Positions 1 to 7,867 are shown, numbered from the stretch's first letter. The stretch: DNA of 64,000 bases from Halogranum amylolyticum (GCF_900110465.1 NZ_FODV01000014.1:1-64000); one strand, 5' to 3'. Numbers and translations: made by a program. The notes: generated by a model from the sequence alone, not told the origin.

Positions 1-1155
1 GCCGTCGCGTGGGTCGTCGCCACCGGGTTCAACATCACCGTCCTCGAGCGCGTCGTGACTGTACTGGTCATCGCGTGTCCCCACGCACTCGGTCTAGCCG
101 TCCCGCTCGTGGTCGCGATCAACACCTCGACGGCTGCCCAGAATGGGATGCTCATCCGCGACCGCATTGCTATGGAGGAAGCCCGGAACCTCGATACGGT
201 GATGTTCGACAAGACGGGCACACTCACGAAGGGCGAACAGGGCGTCGTCGGCATCCAGACGGCGGCCGACTGGGACGAAGAGCGAGCGCTCGAAATCGCC
301 GCCGGCGTCGAGGGCGACTCCGAGCACATGATTGCCCGTGCCATCCGGAACGCCGCCGAGGAACGGGACATCCAGCGGGTGCAGGTCTCGAACTTTGAGA
401 ACCTTCGCGGTCTCGGTGTCAAGGCGACCGTCGACAGCGAGACGGTGCACCTCGGTGGCCCTAACCTGATCGAGAAACTTGGAATCGAACGATCCGACGA
501 CATTGTCTCGTTCGCCGACGAAGCCGGTACGAACGCTCAGACCGTCATCTACCTCATTCTGAACGAGGCTGAGGTTGTGGCGGCGTTCGCCCTCGCGGAC
601 GTTATCCGGGAGGAGAGTCGGCAGGCTATCGAGGCGCTGCACGGGATGGGCATCGAGGTGGCGATGCTGACCGGGGATTCCGAAGATGTCGCGAAGGCCG
701 TCGCCGAGGAACTCGGCATTGACCAGTACTTCGCGGAAGTCCTGCCCGAGGAGAAGGACACGAAGGTCGAACAACTCCAGTCTGAGGGGAAGTTGGTCGC
801 GATGGTCGGTGACGGCGTTAACGATGCCCCGGCACTCACAAGAGCCGACGTGGGTATCGCCATCGGCTCCGGGACCGACGTCGCCATCGAGTCGGGCGAC
901 ATCATCCTCGTCGACAATAATCCGTTGGACGTGGTGCGGCTCATCCGACTCTCGAAGGCAAGCTATCGGAAGATGCAGGAGAACCTCGTCTGGGCGACCG
1001 GCTATAACGTCGTCGCACTCCCGCTCGCCGCCGGCATTCTCGCCCCGATCGGGATTCTGCTATCGCCGGCGATCGGTGCCGTGTTCATGTCGTTGTCGAC
1101 GATCATCGTCGCGATCAACGCCCGCCGGCTCAAGGGGGTCGATCTCTCGGCATGA
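1..1155 (+). CDS. CopB-type (P1B-3) heavy-metal transporting ATPase, C-terminal part
   Basis: The gene runs in from the left edge; about 384 codons are visible in frame 1. It is an ATP-driven metal efflux pump of the cell membrane. Visible motifs are CPH in the sixth membrane helix (nt 76-84), the phosphorylated Asp in DKTGTLT (near nt 208), TGD (near nt 670) and the hinge GDGVNDAP (near nt 807). The helix after it fits N-x6-YN-x4-P (NLVWATGYNVVALP) and the last helix contains MSLST. CPH together with these two signatures is known for the P1B-3 (CopB) class, usually linked to copper or silver. The metal is inferred, not shown. The stop overlaps the next ATG by 4 nt (ATGA), so translation coupling with the original downstream gene is likely. 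Confidence 0.95.
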   Translation, partial: AVAWVVATGFNITVLERVVTVLVIACPHALGLAVPLVVAINTSTAAQNGMLIRDRIAMEEARNLDTVMFDKTGTLTKGEQGVVGIQTAADWDEERALEIAAGVEGDSEHMIARAIRNAAEERDIQRVQVSNFENLRGLGVKATVDSETVHLGGPNLIEKLGIERSDDIVSFADEAGTNAQTVIYLILNEAEVVAAFALADVIREESRQAIEALHGMGIEVAMLTGDSEDVAKAVAEELGIDQYFAEVLPEEKDTKVEQLQSEGKLVAMVGDGVNDAPALTRADVGIAIGSGTDVAIESGDIILVDNNPLDVVRLIRLSKASYRKMQENLVWATGYNVVALPLAAGILAPIGILLSPAIGAVFMSLSTIIVAINARRLKGVDLSA

Positions 1156-1664
1156 GGACGCTGATCGTCGGGGGCTACGGATCGGTCGGCCACACGATAG
1201 CGGAGGAACTAGCCACAGCATCCGAAGGACCGGGCTCGGTGATAGTCGCTGGCCTCGATTGGAACGGACTCCATCGCGGAGCGCAGTTCGGCGAATTCTG
1301 GACGGGAAATGGGTGGGACGACAGCGGTCGCGACGCCGACCACCTGACGGTTCGAACAACGGTCCGTCATGGACTTAGCCACGTCCGTTCGTTTTGGGAG
1401 AGTCAAGGCGTCTGGCCGGGGAGACCAACCGAGAACGCTGGCCAGATACAGTATCAGCCCCCGACACCGGCTGACCTTCACTCCTCGGCCTGTGCCGAGT
1501 GTGAAGACGACGTCTGGACGGGGTCGCGTGATCCATTCGTCGCGGAGTACGATACGGGGGACGTTTGTGGATACTGCTGTTACGAGTGTTACTTCACGCA
1601 CCGCACTCAGAACCATCTCGAGGAAGTCATGGGTGAGGCCAGTGTCTACATCCCGCCCAAGTAG
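1152..1664 (+). CDS. Chimeric protein: Rossmann N-terminus joined to Cys-rich haloarchaeal family
   Basis: The first 20 or so residues (with GGYGSVG) look like the start of an NAD(P)-binding Rossmann protein and overlap the ATPase stop codon. From about nt 1251 the frame is nearly identical to the protein at 11.6-12.2 kb, including C-x2-C, C-x2-CC-x2-C and the ending GEASVYIPP. The family resembles a haloarchaeal protein of unknown function (perhaps DUF6610; number not certain). The four to six cysteines suggest zinc binding. The best reading is a recombination junction near nt 1250 that replaced most of the Rossmann gene with the 3' part of another gene. Whether the fusion is functional is unknown. 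Confidence 0.6.
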   Translation: MRTLIVGGYGSVGHTIAEELATASEGPGSVIVAGLDWNGLHRGAQFGEFWTGNGWDDSGRDADHLTVRTTVRHGLSHVRSFWESQGVWPGRPTENAGQIQYQPPTPADLHSSACAECEDDVWTGSRDPFVAEYDTGDVCGYCCYECYFTHRTQNHLEEVMGEASVYIPPK

Positions 1665-1723
1665 TATGATCTCGGGTTCCAAGCGCACTCGAAGGAAATC
1701 TTTCTCGTGAATTGAAGTGACGT

Positions 1724-2062
1724 CTACAGTGCCTCCGCTTCTAGTCGGTTGACCAGACCATCACGGAACAGCTGTCGTGTCCCGTCGGGGCCCATGATGG
1801 TCAGCACCGTCTCCTCGTACGGTGGCGACACTGTGAGTTCGTACTCGGCAAACGCACAGCACTGCAGCTCTGCCGAGATGAACTGAGCAACTGCGATGAG
1901 CGACTCGTCAACTCCGTCAAACCGAATCGACACGCCGTCTTCGAACTCCTCAAACCCGATATAGGTAGTGATGAGACGCGAACGAACCTCCTCACTTCGC
2001 TCGCGCTTCTGTTCTTCGGTGAGCGTACACGCAACCTCTTGTGACAAGTCGTTTTGACTCAT
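1724..2062 (-). CDS. Small protein with CC motif, heavy-metal-resistance associated type
   Basis: The 112-aa acidic protein has a central segment (AELQCCAFAEYELTV) followed by a predicted beta strand and a GPDGTRQLF-like end. Short bacterial proteins with the pattern CC-x-F-x-x-(Y/F)-EL followed by TGPEG often sit in mercury and other metal resistance loci. The two adjacent cysteines could bind metal. It is transcribed away from the HxlR gene across a 70-bp intergenic region and lies next to a CopB-type pump, which fits a metal-response role. No enzymatic function is recognisable. Confidence 0.7.
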   Translation of the reverse strand: MSQNDLSQEVACTLTEEQKRERSEEVRSRLITTYIGFEEFEDGVSIRFDGVDESLIAVAQFISAELQCCAFAEYELTVSPPYEETVLTIMGPDGTRQLFRDGLVNRLEAEAL

Positions 2063-2132
2063 GGTACGCCATTACTTTGAAGACGGAAGTGCTTATACTG
2101 TCAAGTCCGAAGTATTGCACCAAATTCGGTGA
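2063..2132. promoter_or_regulatory. Divergent promoter region between CC-motif protein and HxlR regulator
   Basis: The 70-bp gap serves two divergent genes. It holds an AT-rich CTTATACT (about nt 2093-2100) usable as a TATA element and two similar direct half-sites, CGGAAGT and CCGAAGTA (near 2085 and 2108). Such spacing suits autoregulation by the HxlR protein. This is inference from position and repeats. Confidence 0.4.
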
Positions 2133-2507
2133 ATGAAAGCTATGGCAGAAACACCAGACTCGTCACCTGACATCCCAGAGATACAGAACACAGAGACCAC
2201 CTGCTACTGCCCGTTGGGCGGCGTGATAGACCTGCTCAGTCGCCGGTACGCGATGCAGGTGATCTGTGTGGTTGGCGCAATCGGCCCGGCGAGATATGGC
2301 GAGATCGAGGAGACGTTCGGCGAGGTGAGCAGTTCGACGCTGTCGACCCGTCTCGATGAGCTCGTCGAAGCAGGCATCCTCACCCGAGAGCAGTACGCGG
2401 AGATCCCACCCCGCGTCGAGTATGAACTCACTGAAATGGGCGACGAACTCCGCGAGCGACTCGATCCGCTCCTCGAGTGGATAGATGAGCAGGAGAACAA
2501 CAGATGA
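2133..2507 (+). CDS. HxlR-family winged-helix transcriptional regulator
   Basis: The 124-aa protein (or 120 aa if started at the ATG of nt 2145) carries a CYCPLGGVIDLLSRRYAM segment, then a winged helix with YGEIEETF, SSSTLSTRLDELVEAGIL and the basic wing. This is the HxlR (PF01638) layout, where a cysteine before the helix often senses thiol-reactive or metal stress. Two cysteines (CYC) are present. The divergent metal-associated gene is the obvious target. The same family includes general regulators, so the signal it senses is not known. Confidence 0.9.
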   Translation: MKAMAETPDSSPDIPEIQNTETTCYCPLGGVIDLLSRRYAMQVICVVGAIGPARYGEIEETFGEVSSSTLSTRLDELVEAGILTREQYAEIPPRVEYELTEMGDELRERLDPLLEWIDEQENNR

Positions 2508-2790
2508 CGCTCAGAGAGGGCAACGGACCTACTTTGCGAGCTCAATACTCGTCGTCATCTCCATGTACCGAATGCGGACACAGTGGTGTCCGTCGTCGCC
2601 GGCTGCTTGATCGGCTGACTCTGCAGTGACAATCTGCAGTCGACCAATATCCACCACACGACGAAGTTCGTGGGCTTTCTCCTCGAATCTGTGTGAGCTG
2701 TGATCATTAGATTATAGGGGGTACACATCACAACCCAAACTCCGAAACTGTGGGCTAGTAAGTCGGTGTTCTCGTATAGCTGACCAGTAT

Positions 2791-3162
2791 TCCGAAGTAT
2801 CCGAAAAGAGTGCTCCACCAAGCCTATTATACCCAAATAGACGGAAGATTCTTCGATTCCTCGCAGCGACCCCGGAGACTGGCTATCGAGCAGGAGAGAT
2901 TGCCGAAGCGCTTGAACTCCCACGAGGAAGTGTTGGCATGACACTGAGCCGACTCCACGACCAGGGGTTTGTGTGCGATAAGGGCGCGTATTGGGCGATC
3001 AGACTTGGTGCGTACGATTCACACACAACGAGTTTGATTGCCCTCGCGGCCGTGAGCGAGCAATTCGAGGGTGATTGTTACAATGAGAATCCAGATTGGG
3101 ACACAAATCTCCCAGACCTCGACGAGTATGAGGATACAGACGCTGATTCGGAGCAGGCCTAA
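2791..3162 (+). pseudogene. Remnant of winged-helix antitoxin-like protein
   Basis: Reading the frame upstream of the ATG at 2938 gives a winged helix: RRKILRFLAATPETGYRAG, then EIAEALELPRGSVGMTLSRL, then YWAIR. This is the same fold and order as the intact protein at 29034-29393 (ATIADRLGL, AILSRLKERELV, PYWAIT). No start codon is found before the helix, so the 5' end is lost; the ATG at 2938 would leave only the recognition helix. The C-terminus is acidic. It is followed at once by a decayed toxin frame, matching the order at 29 kb. Confidence 0.65.
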
Positions 3163-3477
3163 TGTATGAGCGCGGCGTAATCGTCGCCGCAGCGGATCCA
3201 TTCGGGCATACTCCCCAACGTCCGTATCTCATTATCAGCGCTCGAATCATCCATTTGCTGGCAAGCAGTACATTGCACTCGGCATTACGACGAACGAGTA
3301 TCCGGACAGTCTCGCCCTTGAGGAGCATTCGAGGTTGGAACACTCGATCGAGAGTCGTTTGTTTCGCCGTGGGCCGTCGTCTCGTTGATGGATGGTGATA
3401 TCGAGCGTGCCGTTGCTCTGGTTACTGAAGAGCTCACGGACACAGCAGTTGCTCAGCGGACGAGGTACGTTCAGTAA
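3162..3477 (+). pseudogene. Decayed PemK/MazF-like toxin
   Basis: Three frames must be joined. The first gives MYERGVIVAAADPFGHTPQR then PYLIIS; the second gives GKQYIALGITTNEYPDSLAL; the third gives FVSPWAVVSLMDGDIERAVA and ends at 3477. These align in order with the intact 113-aa toxin at 28696-29037 (RGDIVWATDP, RPMLVLGTPRF, VQLITVLISTKTY, HVLPWSLATLN). Two frameshifts lie near 3240 and 3355. The start overlaps the stop of the antitoxin remnant, as in the intact pair. Confidence 0.65.
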
Positions 3478-3495
3478 CCCTCCACAACAGGTTCC

Positions 3496-3855
3496 CTATT
3501 CTGACGACGGTTCAAGATTCGTCGACAGCATCACCACGTCGGATTCAGCGACGACGTCGTGGATACTGTGATGAATCCCAATGCGCTCAAGGAGGTCACT
3601 CATTACGCTCAACACGGTTTCGAGAGCGTGCTTGAGTTCGTGGTCACGATACTGTCCACCCGCGAGACTGTCGTTGCGTTGTGAAGAGACAATGATGCTC
3701 AGCATCGCCAGGTCAACGAGGAAATCACGGACGCGACGGCTCGTTCGACTATCAAGTGCTGCGAGCTCACAGAGTTCTTGATAGCGTTGGAACACTACTT
3801 GTGAGCGAGCTGGTATCCAGTGTTCTGTCGGACACCACTGTTTCCAGTGCTTCAA
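3496..3855 (-). pseudogene. Orc1/Cdc6 replication initiator, C-terminal fragment
   Basis: The frame encodes VFQRYQELCELAALD, RTSRRVRDFLVDLAML, SSQRND, then GGQYRDHELKH. This is the pattern of the C-terminal winged helix of haloarchaeal Orc1/Cdc6 proteins (RY-ELC, R-RDFL-DL-ML, GGQY). The AAA+ part with Walker A and B motifs is absent upstream, so it is a truncated gene of about 119 codons instead of roughly 300-400. It lies beside a cluster of inverted repeats, which is where initiator genes usually sit. The assignment rests on remembered family patterns and needs a profile search. Confidence 0.65.
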
Positions 3856-4130
3856 CTGATTTCAGTGGTTGAAGAGAAGAATCTGTCGCGAAGTGCCGTG
3901 AGTAGGTCTACGATCACGTTTCGGCGGCCCCCCGACATAGAGAGAGTGCCGTTTCCAGTGCTTTCTCACGAGTCTTGCTTGAACAAGGAGTCGTCCTCTG
4001 TTCACAGCTGATGGTGATTCTACTGTAGTTGAAACCGCTGAGCTCAACAGGACATCCACAGAGGGGCTACACACCTCGTATTCACTGTATAGGGTGCATA
4101 ACAGGCCAACCAGACAGATGGATACGGAGG

Positions 4131-4480
4131 CTCACCCCTATCGATTTGTTCACCAGAAAAATCTGGGTGGTACGAGATGGCTATCGAGGCTAAGACGAAG
4201 AAAGCCTTGAGAAAGACTGGACACTGTTTGCTACGATACCGGTTTTGGAACCACCCTCACACCTCTATCGATTAGTTCTCCCACGAAAGATTCGGAAGAG
4301 GACAGTTTGGTATCGAGAGGAACCATTGGATACGGTGAGTACACAACCTCTATCGTTCTCGTCCGCTTTATATGCATATTCTACCTCTGTTCGGCAGATG
4401 GAATGGCTATAGAACAAGTCGATAGGGGTGTGTCTGTAGTGGTTGGGGGTTCCCACAACAAATCGATAGAGGTGTCTGTC
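4131..4480. repeat. Inverted iteron cluster around AT-rich core, candidate replication origin
   Basis: Five copies of a 19-nt motif near ACACCTCTATCGATTTGTT occur. Three are on the plus strand at 4133-4154, 4259-4281 and 4341-4364 (the last degenerate). Two are on the minus strand at 4411-4433 and 4457-4475. The two orientations face each other across an AT-rich stretch (4367-4385, CTTTATATGCATATTCT). A run of G follows at 4441-4449. Facing repeats, an AT-rich core and a neighbouring orc1/cdc6 gene are known features of haloarchaeal origins. The initiator gene beside it is truncated, so the origin may be dead or served in trans. Confidence 0.55.
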
Positions 4481-4677
4481 TCGGGTCGTACTCAGGATCT
4501 CACGTCGCAAAACTGGTGTGAGGTTAGGTATCTCACCGTACTATCCACGATGACGACCGGTTAGAGCACTGGAAGTGGTGGTGTGTGCGATGGTCGGTGC
4601 TGGTTTGCGCTTAGCGCGTGCGACGGGCACTTTCCCCGAGGTGCAGTCCGACTCCTCGATTGGTGTCGTCCCAGCCC

Positions 4678-4706
4678 TTTTATTTCAGGAACCTGAATCT
4701 GCGGTA
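4678..4706 (+). promoter_or_regulatory. TATA element and leaderless start region of TFB gene
   Basis: TTTTAT at 4678-4683 lies about 25 nt before the ATG at 4707. This is the spacing expected for a leaderless haloarchaeal transcript and is the reason for choosing 4707 as the gene start. Confidence 0.45.
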
Positions 4707-5665
4707 ATGGCAGACATTCGTCACAATGTACTGAGACACCCGAATCTGAAGAGACAGCGACTGAACAGCAGTCAGTAACACAGACCTGCCCGGAGTGTGA
4801 ATCGGAAGCAATTATTCAGGACGGAGACGAACTGCTGTGTGAGGACTGTGGGCTCGTCCTCGATGAACAGGCGATTGATCACGGCCCAGAGTGGCGGGCG
4901 TTCAACGCCAGCGAGCTCGATTCGAAATCCCGTGTTGGGGCGCCAACCACCCAGACGATGCACGACAAGGGGTTGACGACGACGATTGACTGGAAGAACA
5001 AAGACGCCTACGGGAACTCACTCTCCTCAAAAAAGCGCAAGCAGATGAGCCGGTTGCGAACGTGGCAAGAGCGCGTCCCGACGAAAGACGCTGGCGAGCG
5101 AAACCTCCAGTTTGCGCTCTCAGAGATGGGTCGGATGGCTTCGGCACTCGGTGCCCCACGGTCAACACGTGAGGTCGCATCTGTCATCTATCGGCGCGCC
5201 CTCAACGAGGACTTAATCCGTGGGCGGTCGATCGAGGGGGTCGCGACGGGTTGTCTGTATGCGGCCTGCCGTCAGGAAGGAATTCCACGCAGTCTCGATG
5301 AAGTAGCCGACGTCTCGCGGGTCCCCTATAAAGAGATTGCTCGCACCTACCGCTATATCGCCCAAGAATTGAGCCTGGAGATGCGGCCGGTCGACCCGAA
5401 AGGGTTCGTGCCGCGATTTGCTTCCGAATTGGACGTGCCTGAAGAAGTCGAACAGAAAGCAAACGAGATTATCGACATATCCGCTGAAGCGGGGTTGCTC
5501 TCCGGAAAGTCACCAACCGGGTTCGCGGCCGCAGCACTCTACGCAGCGGGGTTGCTCTGTAATAAAAAGCGGACACAACGAGAAGTGGCTGACGTGGCAC
5601 AAGTGACTGAAGTAACGATACGGAACCGGTATCAAGAACAGATTGATGCGATGGGCATTCACTGA
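4707..5665 (+). CDS. tfb: Transcription initiation factor B (TFB), apparent N-terminal frameshift
   Basis: TFB recruits RNA polymerase to the TBP-bound promoter. The frame ending at 5665 holds the zinc ribbon (CPEC, then LLCEDCG), the B-reader/linker region (RAFNASELDSKSRVGAP), RLRTWQER and two cyclin-like repeats to the end, about 320 residues as usual. The ribbon frame opens at 4697 but has no ATG, GTG or TTG before the first Cys. The ATG at 4707 is one frame away and reads MADIRHNV before the low-complexity acidic stretch. A one-base indel between about 4728 and 4780 would join them. Either the gene is broken or the base sequence is wrong here; the rest is perfectly conserved-looking. Multiple TFBs are normal in haloarchaea. 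Confidence 0.85.
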
Positions 5666-5745
5666 GTAGCAGTTGCTCGAAAGCGATTTCATAGCCAGCT
5701 ATTTGGCCAGTGGACACTTCCCGTATGATTGTGAAAGGTCCGCTA

Positions 5746-6195
5746 ATGTACGACCGAATCCTACTTCCGACGGATGGGAGCGATGGGACAGAAACCGCTG
5801 TCGAGCAGGCGATCGAACATGCAAAAACGTATGATGCAGAGTTGCACGTACTCCACGTCATCGACCAATCGGTAGTTGATCTCAGTGGAACGCCAGCATC
5901 GGGTGGGGTCACTGCGGATATGCTTCGTGAACAACTTGATGATGAAGGTCAGACACACGTTGAGACCGTTGCGGCACAGGCAACCCAAGCTGGCGTTCCA
6001 ACGACCACAGAGGTGGTCGACTATGGACACCCCCACGAAAAAATCACGTCGTATGCAACAGACCACGGAATCGATCTGATTGTCCTTGGAACTCACGGGC
6101 GGTCTGGAATCGACCGCCATCTCTTGGGCAGCGTCGCTGAAAAGGTGATTCGAACTGCAGAGGTTCCCGTGCTGGCTGTGCAACTTGCTGAGTGA
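5746..6195 (+). CDS. Universal stress protein, single UspA domain
   Basis: The 149-residue protein begins MYDRILLPTDGS and carries the nucleotide-binding loop GTHGRSGIDRHLLGS (G-x2-G-x9-G-S), typical of ATP-binding UspA proteins. The ATG at 5746 is preferred over the upstream ATG at 5710 because family members start a few residues before the ILLPTDGS strand. It follows TFB by 80 bp in the same direction. The role is stress-linked ATP binding; no specific stress is indicated. Confidence 0.92.
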   Translation: MYDRILLPTDGSDGTETAVEQAIEHAKTYDAELHVLHVIDQSVVDLSGTPASGGVTADMLREQLDDEGQTHVETVAAQATQAGVPTTTEVVDYGHPHEKITSYATDHGIDLIVLGTHGRSGIDRHLLGSVAEKVIRTAEVPVLAVQLAE

Positions 6196-6455
6196 CACTT
6201 TTTCAGCGCGTGGGGTCGAGCGGAGTGCTGGCCACCAGGGGAGTGACTGGCGGCCGGCGATGGTTCGGAGTGTCACGACCGACGAGAAAAGCGCCGATCG
6301 TGATGTTAGGGCCGGATATCTGGCGTGCGTCAATGGACGCACAGATGGGTATGATGGACCGTTCGTTATCAACCTGTCCGTTGGAACTCGTTGATTACGC
6401 TCTCCATTGTTGCGTTGCTGTGCGCAATTCAATTACTGACTCAAAAAAGTCGAGC

Positions 6456-6757
6456 CTACGTCCGAGTTGGGCGAGCGTCTTCCGCGTACACCGAGTAGAG
6501 GAGGACTCCAAACCCGATCGTGGTCACCACACTTTCGACGAGCGCGCCTGTATGACCACACCGTCCACGACGAGGTCGACTCCACCTACAAGACCGATCG
6601 CAAGCGTGACAAGACCGACCCCAAGAGCGAAGAGCCACATCGGAGACGATGCCCGCCGCCGACTCGCACGGAATGCGAGAACAGTGATGAGTCCACCAAG
6701 GACAAGCGACGCCATTTTCGTGAGGACCACGAACGTCAGTAGTTCGTATTGGTTCAT
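6456..6757 (-). pseudogene. Small membrane protein (DUF7521-like), frameshifted
   Basis: From 6757 the frame reads MNQYELLTFVVLTKMASLVL then GGLITVLAFRA, SPMWLFALGVGLVTLAIG and VDLVVDGVVIQ. It then runs into a stop, while the neighbouring frame continues with SVVTTIGFGVLLYSVYAED to 6456. Together they give the roughly 100-aa, three-helix layout of a haloarchaeal membrane family (DUF7521, as I recall it). A one-base shift lies near 6545-6560. Such proteins often accompany winged-helix regulators, but none is adjacent here. Confidence 0.55.
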
Positions 6758-6816
6758 GGTCGTTTTTCTCTCGGGAAGCTCTCAAAACGGCTTCTGCGAG
6801 GGAATCCCGCGGGATT

Positions 6817-7356
6817 TCAGCCGAGGAGGTACCGAAGCACCGGGCGCTGGCGGACAGCGTCGTACTTCTCGATGACAGCGTCGAGGCCGAAGATGCGGCC
6901 CGCCGCGAAGACGCCGACGAATAGGAACATCAGCAGTCCGAACAGGTCGGCGTTGACGTAGCCGTGTGCCCAGTCGGCCTTCCCAAGGTAGAAGAACACC
7001 ATCAGGAGGCCACCGAAGAACGCCGCGAGGCGAACCAGCGCGCCCACGATGAGGCCGAGTCCGATGAGCGTCTCACCGACGGGAATCATGAAGTTCGTGA
7101 ACTCCAGCAGCCACGGTGTACCAGCGGCCCACGCGAAGAACCCGTGGATGGGTGACGCCGTCGTGCCGTTGGCCAGCCAGCCACCCGCGTTGAACGGTTC
7201 GGGAGCCAGCAGCTTCGTGTAGCCGGCGTGGAAGAACCAGTAACCGGTAACGAGGCGAATCAGGACGGTAGTGTAGCCTGCAACACTGTCAGCGTAGTTG
7301 AACTCGATACTCTTGCCGAACCAGCTTGCCTGTTGGGTTGGTTGTTGAGTGGACAT
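6817..7356 (-). CDS. DoxX family membrane protein
   Basis: The 179-aa protein has four hydrophobic helices. Helix one contains LIRLVTGYWFFHAGYTKL, followed by a loop with a conserved GWL, then ETLIGLGLIVGALVRLAAFF and a helix ending before IFGLDAVIEK. This is the DoxX/DoxD-like arrangement (terminal quinol oxidase subunit-like). Members are linked to redox or respiratory complexes; the substrate cannot be named. An AT-rich ATTCATTTG lies about 25 nt before the start on the minus strand. Confidence 0.88.
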   Translation of the reverse strand: MSTQQPTQQASWFGKSIEFNYADSVAGYTTVLIRLVTGYWFFHAGYTKLLAPEPFNAGGWLANGTTASPIHGFFAWAAGTPWLLEFTNFMIPVGETLIGLGLIVGALVRLAAFFGGLLMVFFYLGKADWAHGYVNADLFGLLMFLFVGVFAAGRIFGLDAVIEKYDAVRQRPVLRYLLG

Positions 7357-7607
7357 GAGAGATACCTTAACAAATGAATAGTTGCACCACGAGAGTATAT
7401 CAATAGAAGCTGGTTCTAACTGAGTGAGAATCGTGCAGCGACGCGTGAGGGACGATACTCTGCTGGTGGTGCGTCTGGTACACTACGCTCGTTATGACAT
7501 TGCGTGATACAGTAACTCACACAATATCCTTGGCTATCTGATTCTGAGTGAGGGACAATCTACGTTCATCAGTCTGATCTTGGCCACGACACGTGGCGTC
7601 ACAGCCG

Positions 7608-7826
7608 TCACTTCGTGATTCGCAGACCCGTGTCGGTCTCGTAGAGATAGCCTTTCAACAGCAGCTGTTCAAGGAGCGCTTCGGCCTCGGAGTGCTCGAC
7701 GTCGCCGGTACTGATCCAGTCGATCGCTGTGTCGTGTGTGAATGGCTCGTCTGTTGCAACCGTCTGTTCGATCTGTTCGAAGGCTGTTTGTTGTGTTGGG
7801 GTCAATCGGTTCGACGAATGCCGCAT
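7608..7826 (-). CDS. 72-aa winged-helix-like protein, copy 1 of 3
   Basis: The protein starts with a Leu-Thr-Pro-(T/S)-Q cap (LTPTQQTAFEQIEQ), then a Thr-His helix and the block EALLEQLLLKGYLYE, and ends GLRITK. Copies at 10175-10393 and 60508-60729 share LTPSQ, EAQDLLEQLLLKGYLYE and GL-(R/K)-(I/L)-T. The pattern helix - loop - recognition-like helix - beta hairpin (GYLYE..GLRIT) resembles a minimal winged helix, so a nucleic-acid-binding role is inferred. No known family name is recalled. All three are preceded by the same upstream element at the same distance. Confidence 0.8.
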   Translation of the reverse strand: MRHSSNRLTPTQQTAFEQIEQTVATDEPFTHDTAIDWISTGDVEHSEAEALLEQLLLKGYLYETDTGLRITK

Positions 7827-7854
7827 GAGGAGTCCGTTGCGTCGCGGCTACCGT

Positions 7855-7867
7855 GATTGTTGGGGTT
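7855..7867 (-). promoter_or_regulatory. Conserved upstream element of 72-aa gene, copy 1
   Basis: On the minus strand it reads AACCCCAACAATC and ends 28 nt before the ATG. Equivalent elements are at 10422-10434 (AACCCCAACAGTC, 28 nt) and 60759-60771 (AACCCAAACAATC, 29 nt). This is the place of a TATA/BRE element for a leaderless gene. The rest of the 7868-8145 gap shows no gene. Confidence 0.6.

Noticed and set aside
94..774. 226-codon open frame antisense to the metal ATPase
   Set aside because: High-GC codon use keeps antisense frames open; the plus-strand frame has all P-type ATPase motifs and this one has none.
5761..6432. 223-codon antisense frame over the UspA gene
   Set aside because: No motif, overlaps a clear UspA gene completely.
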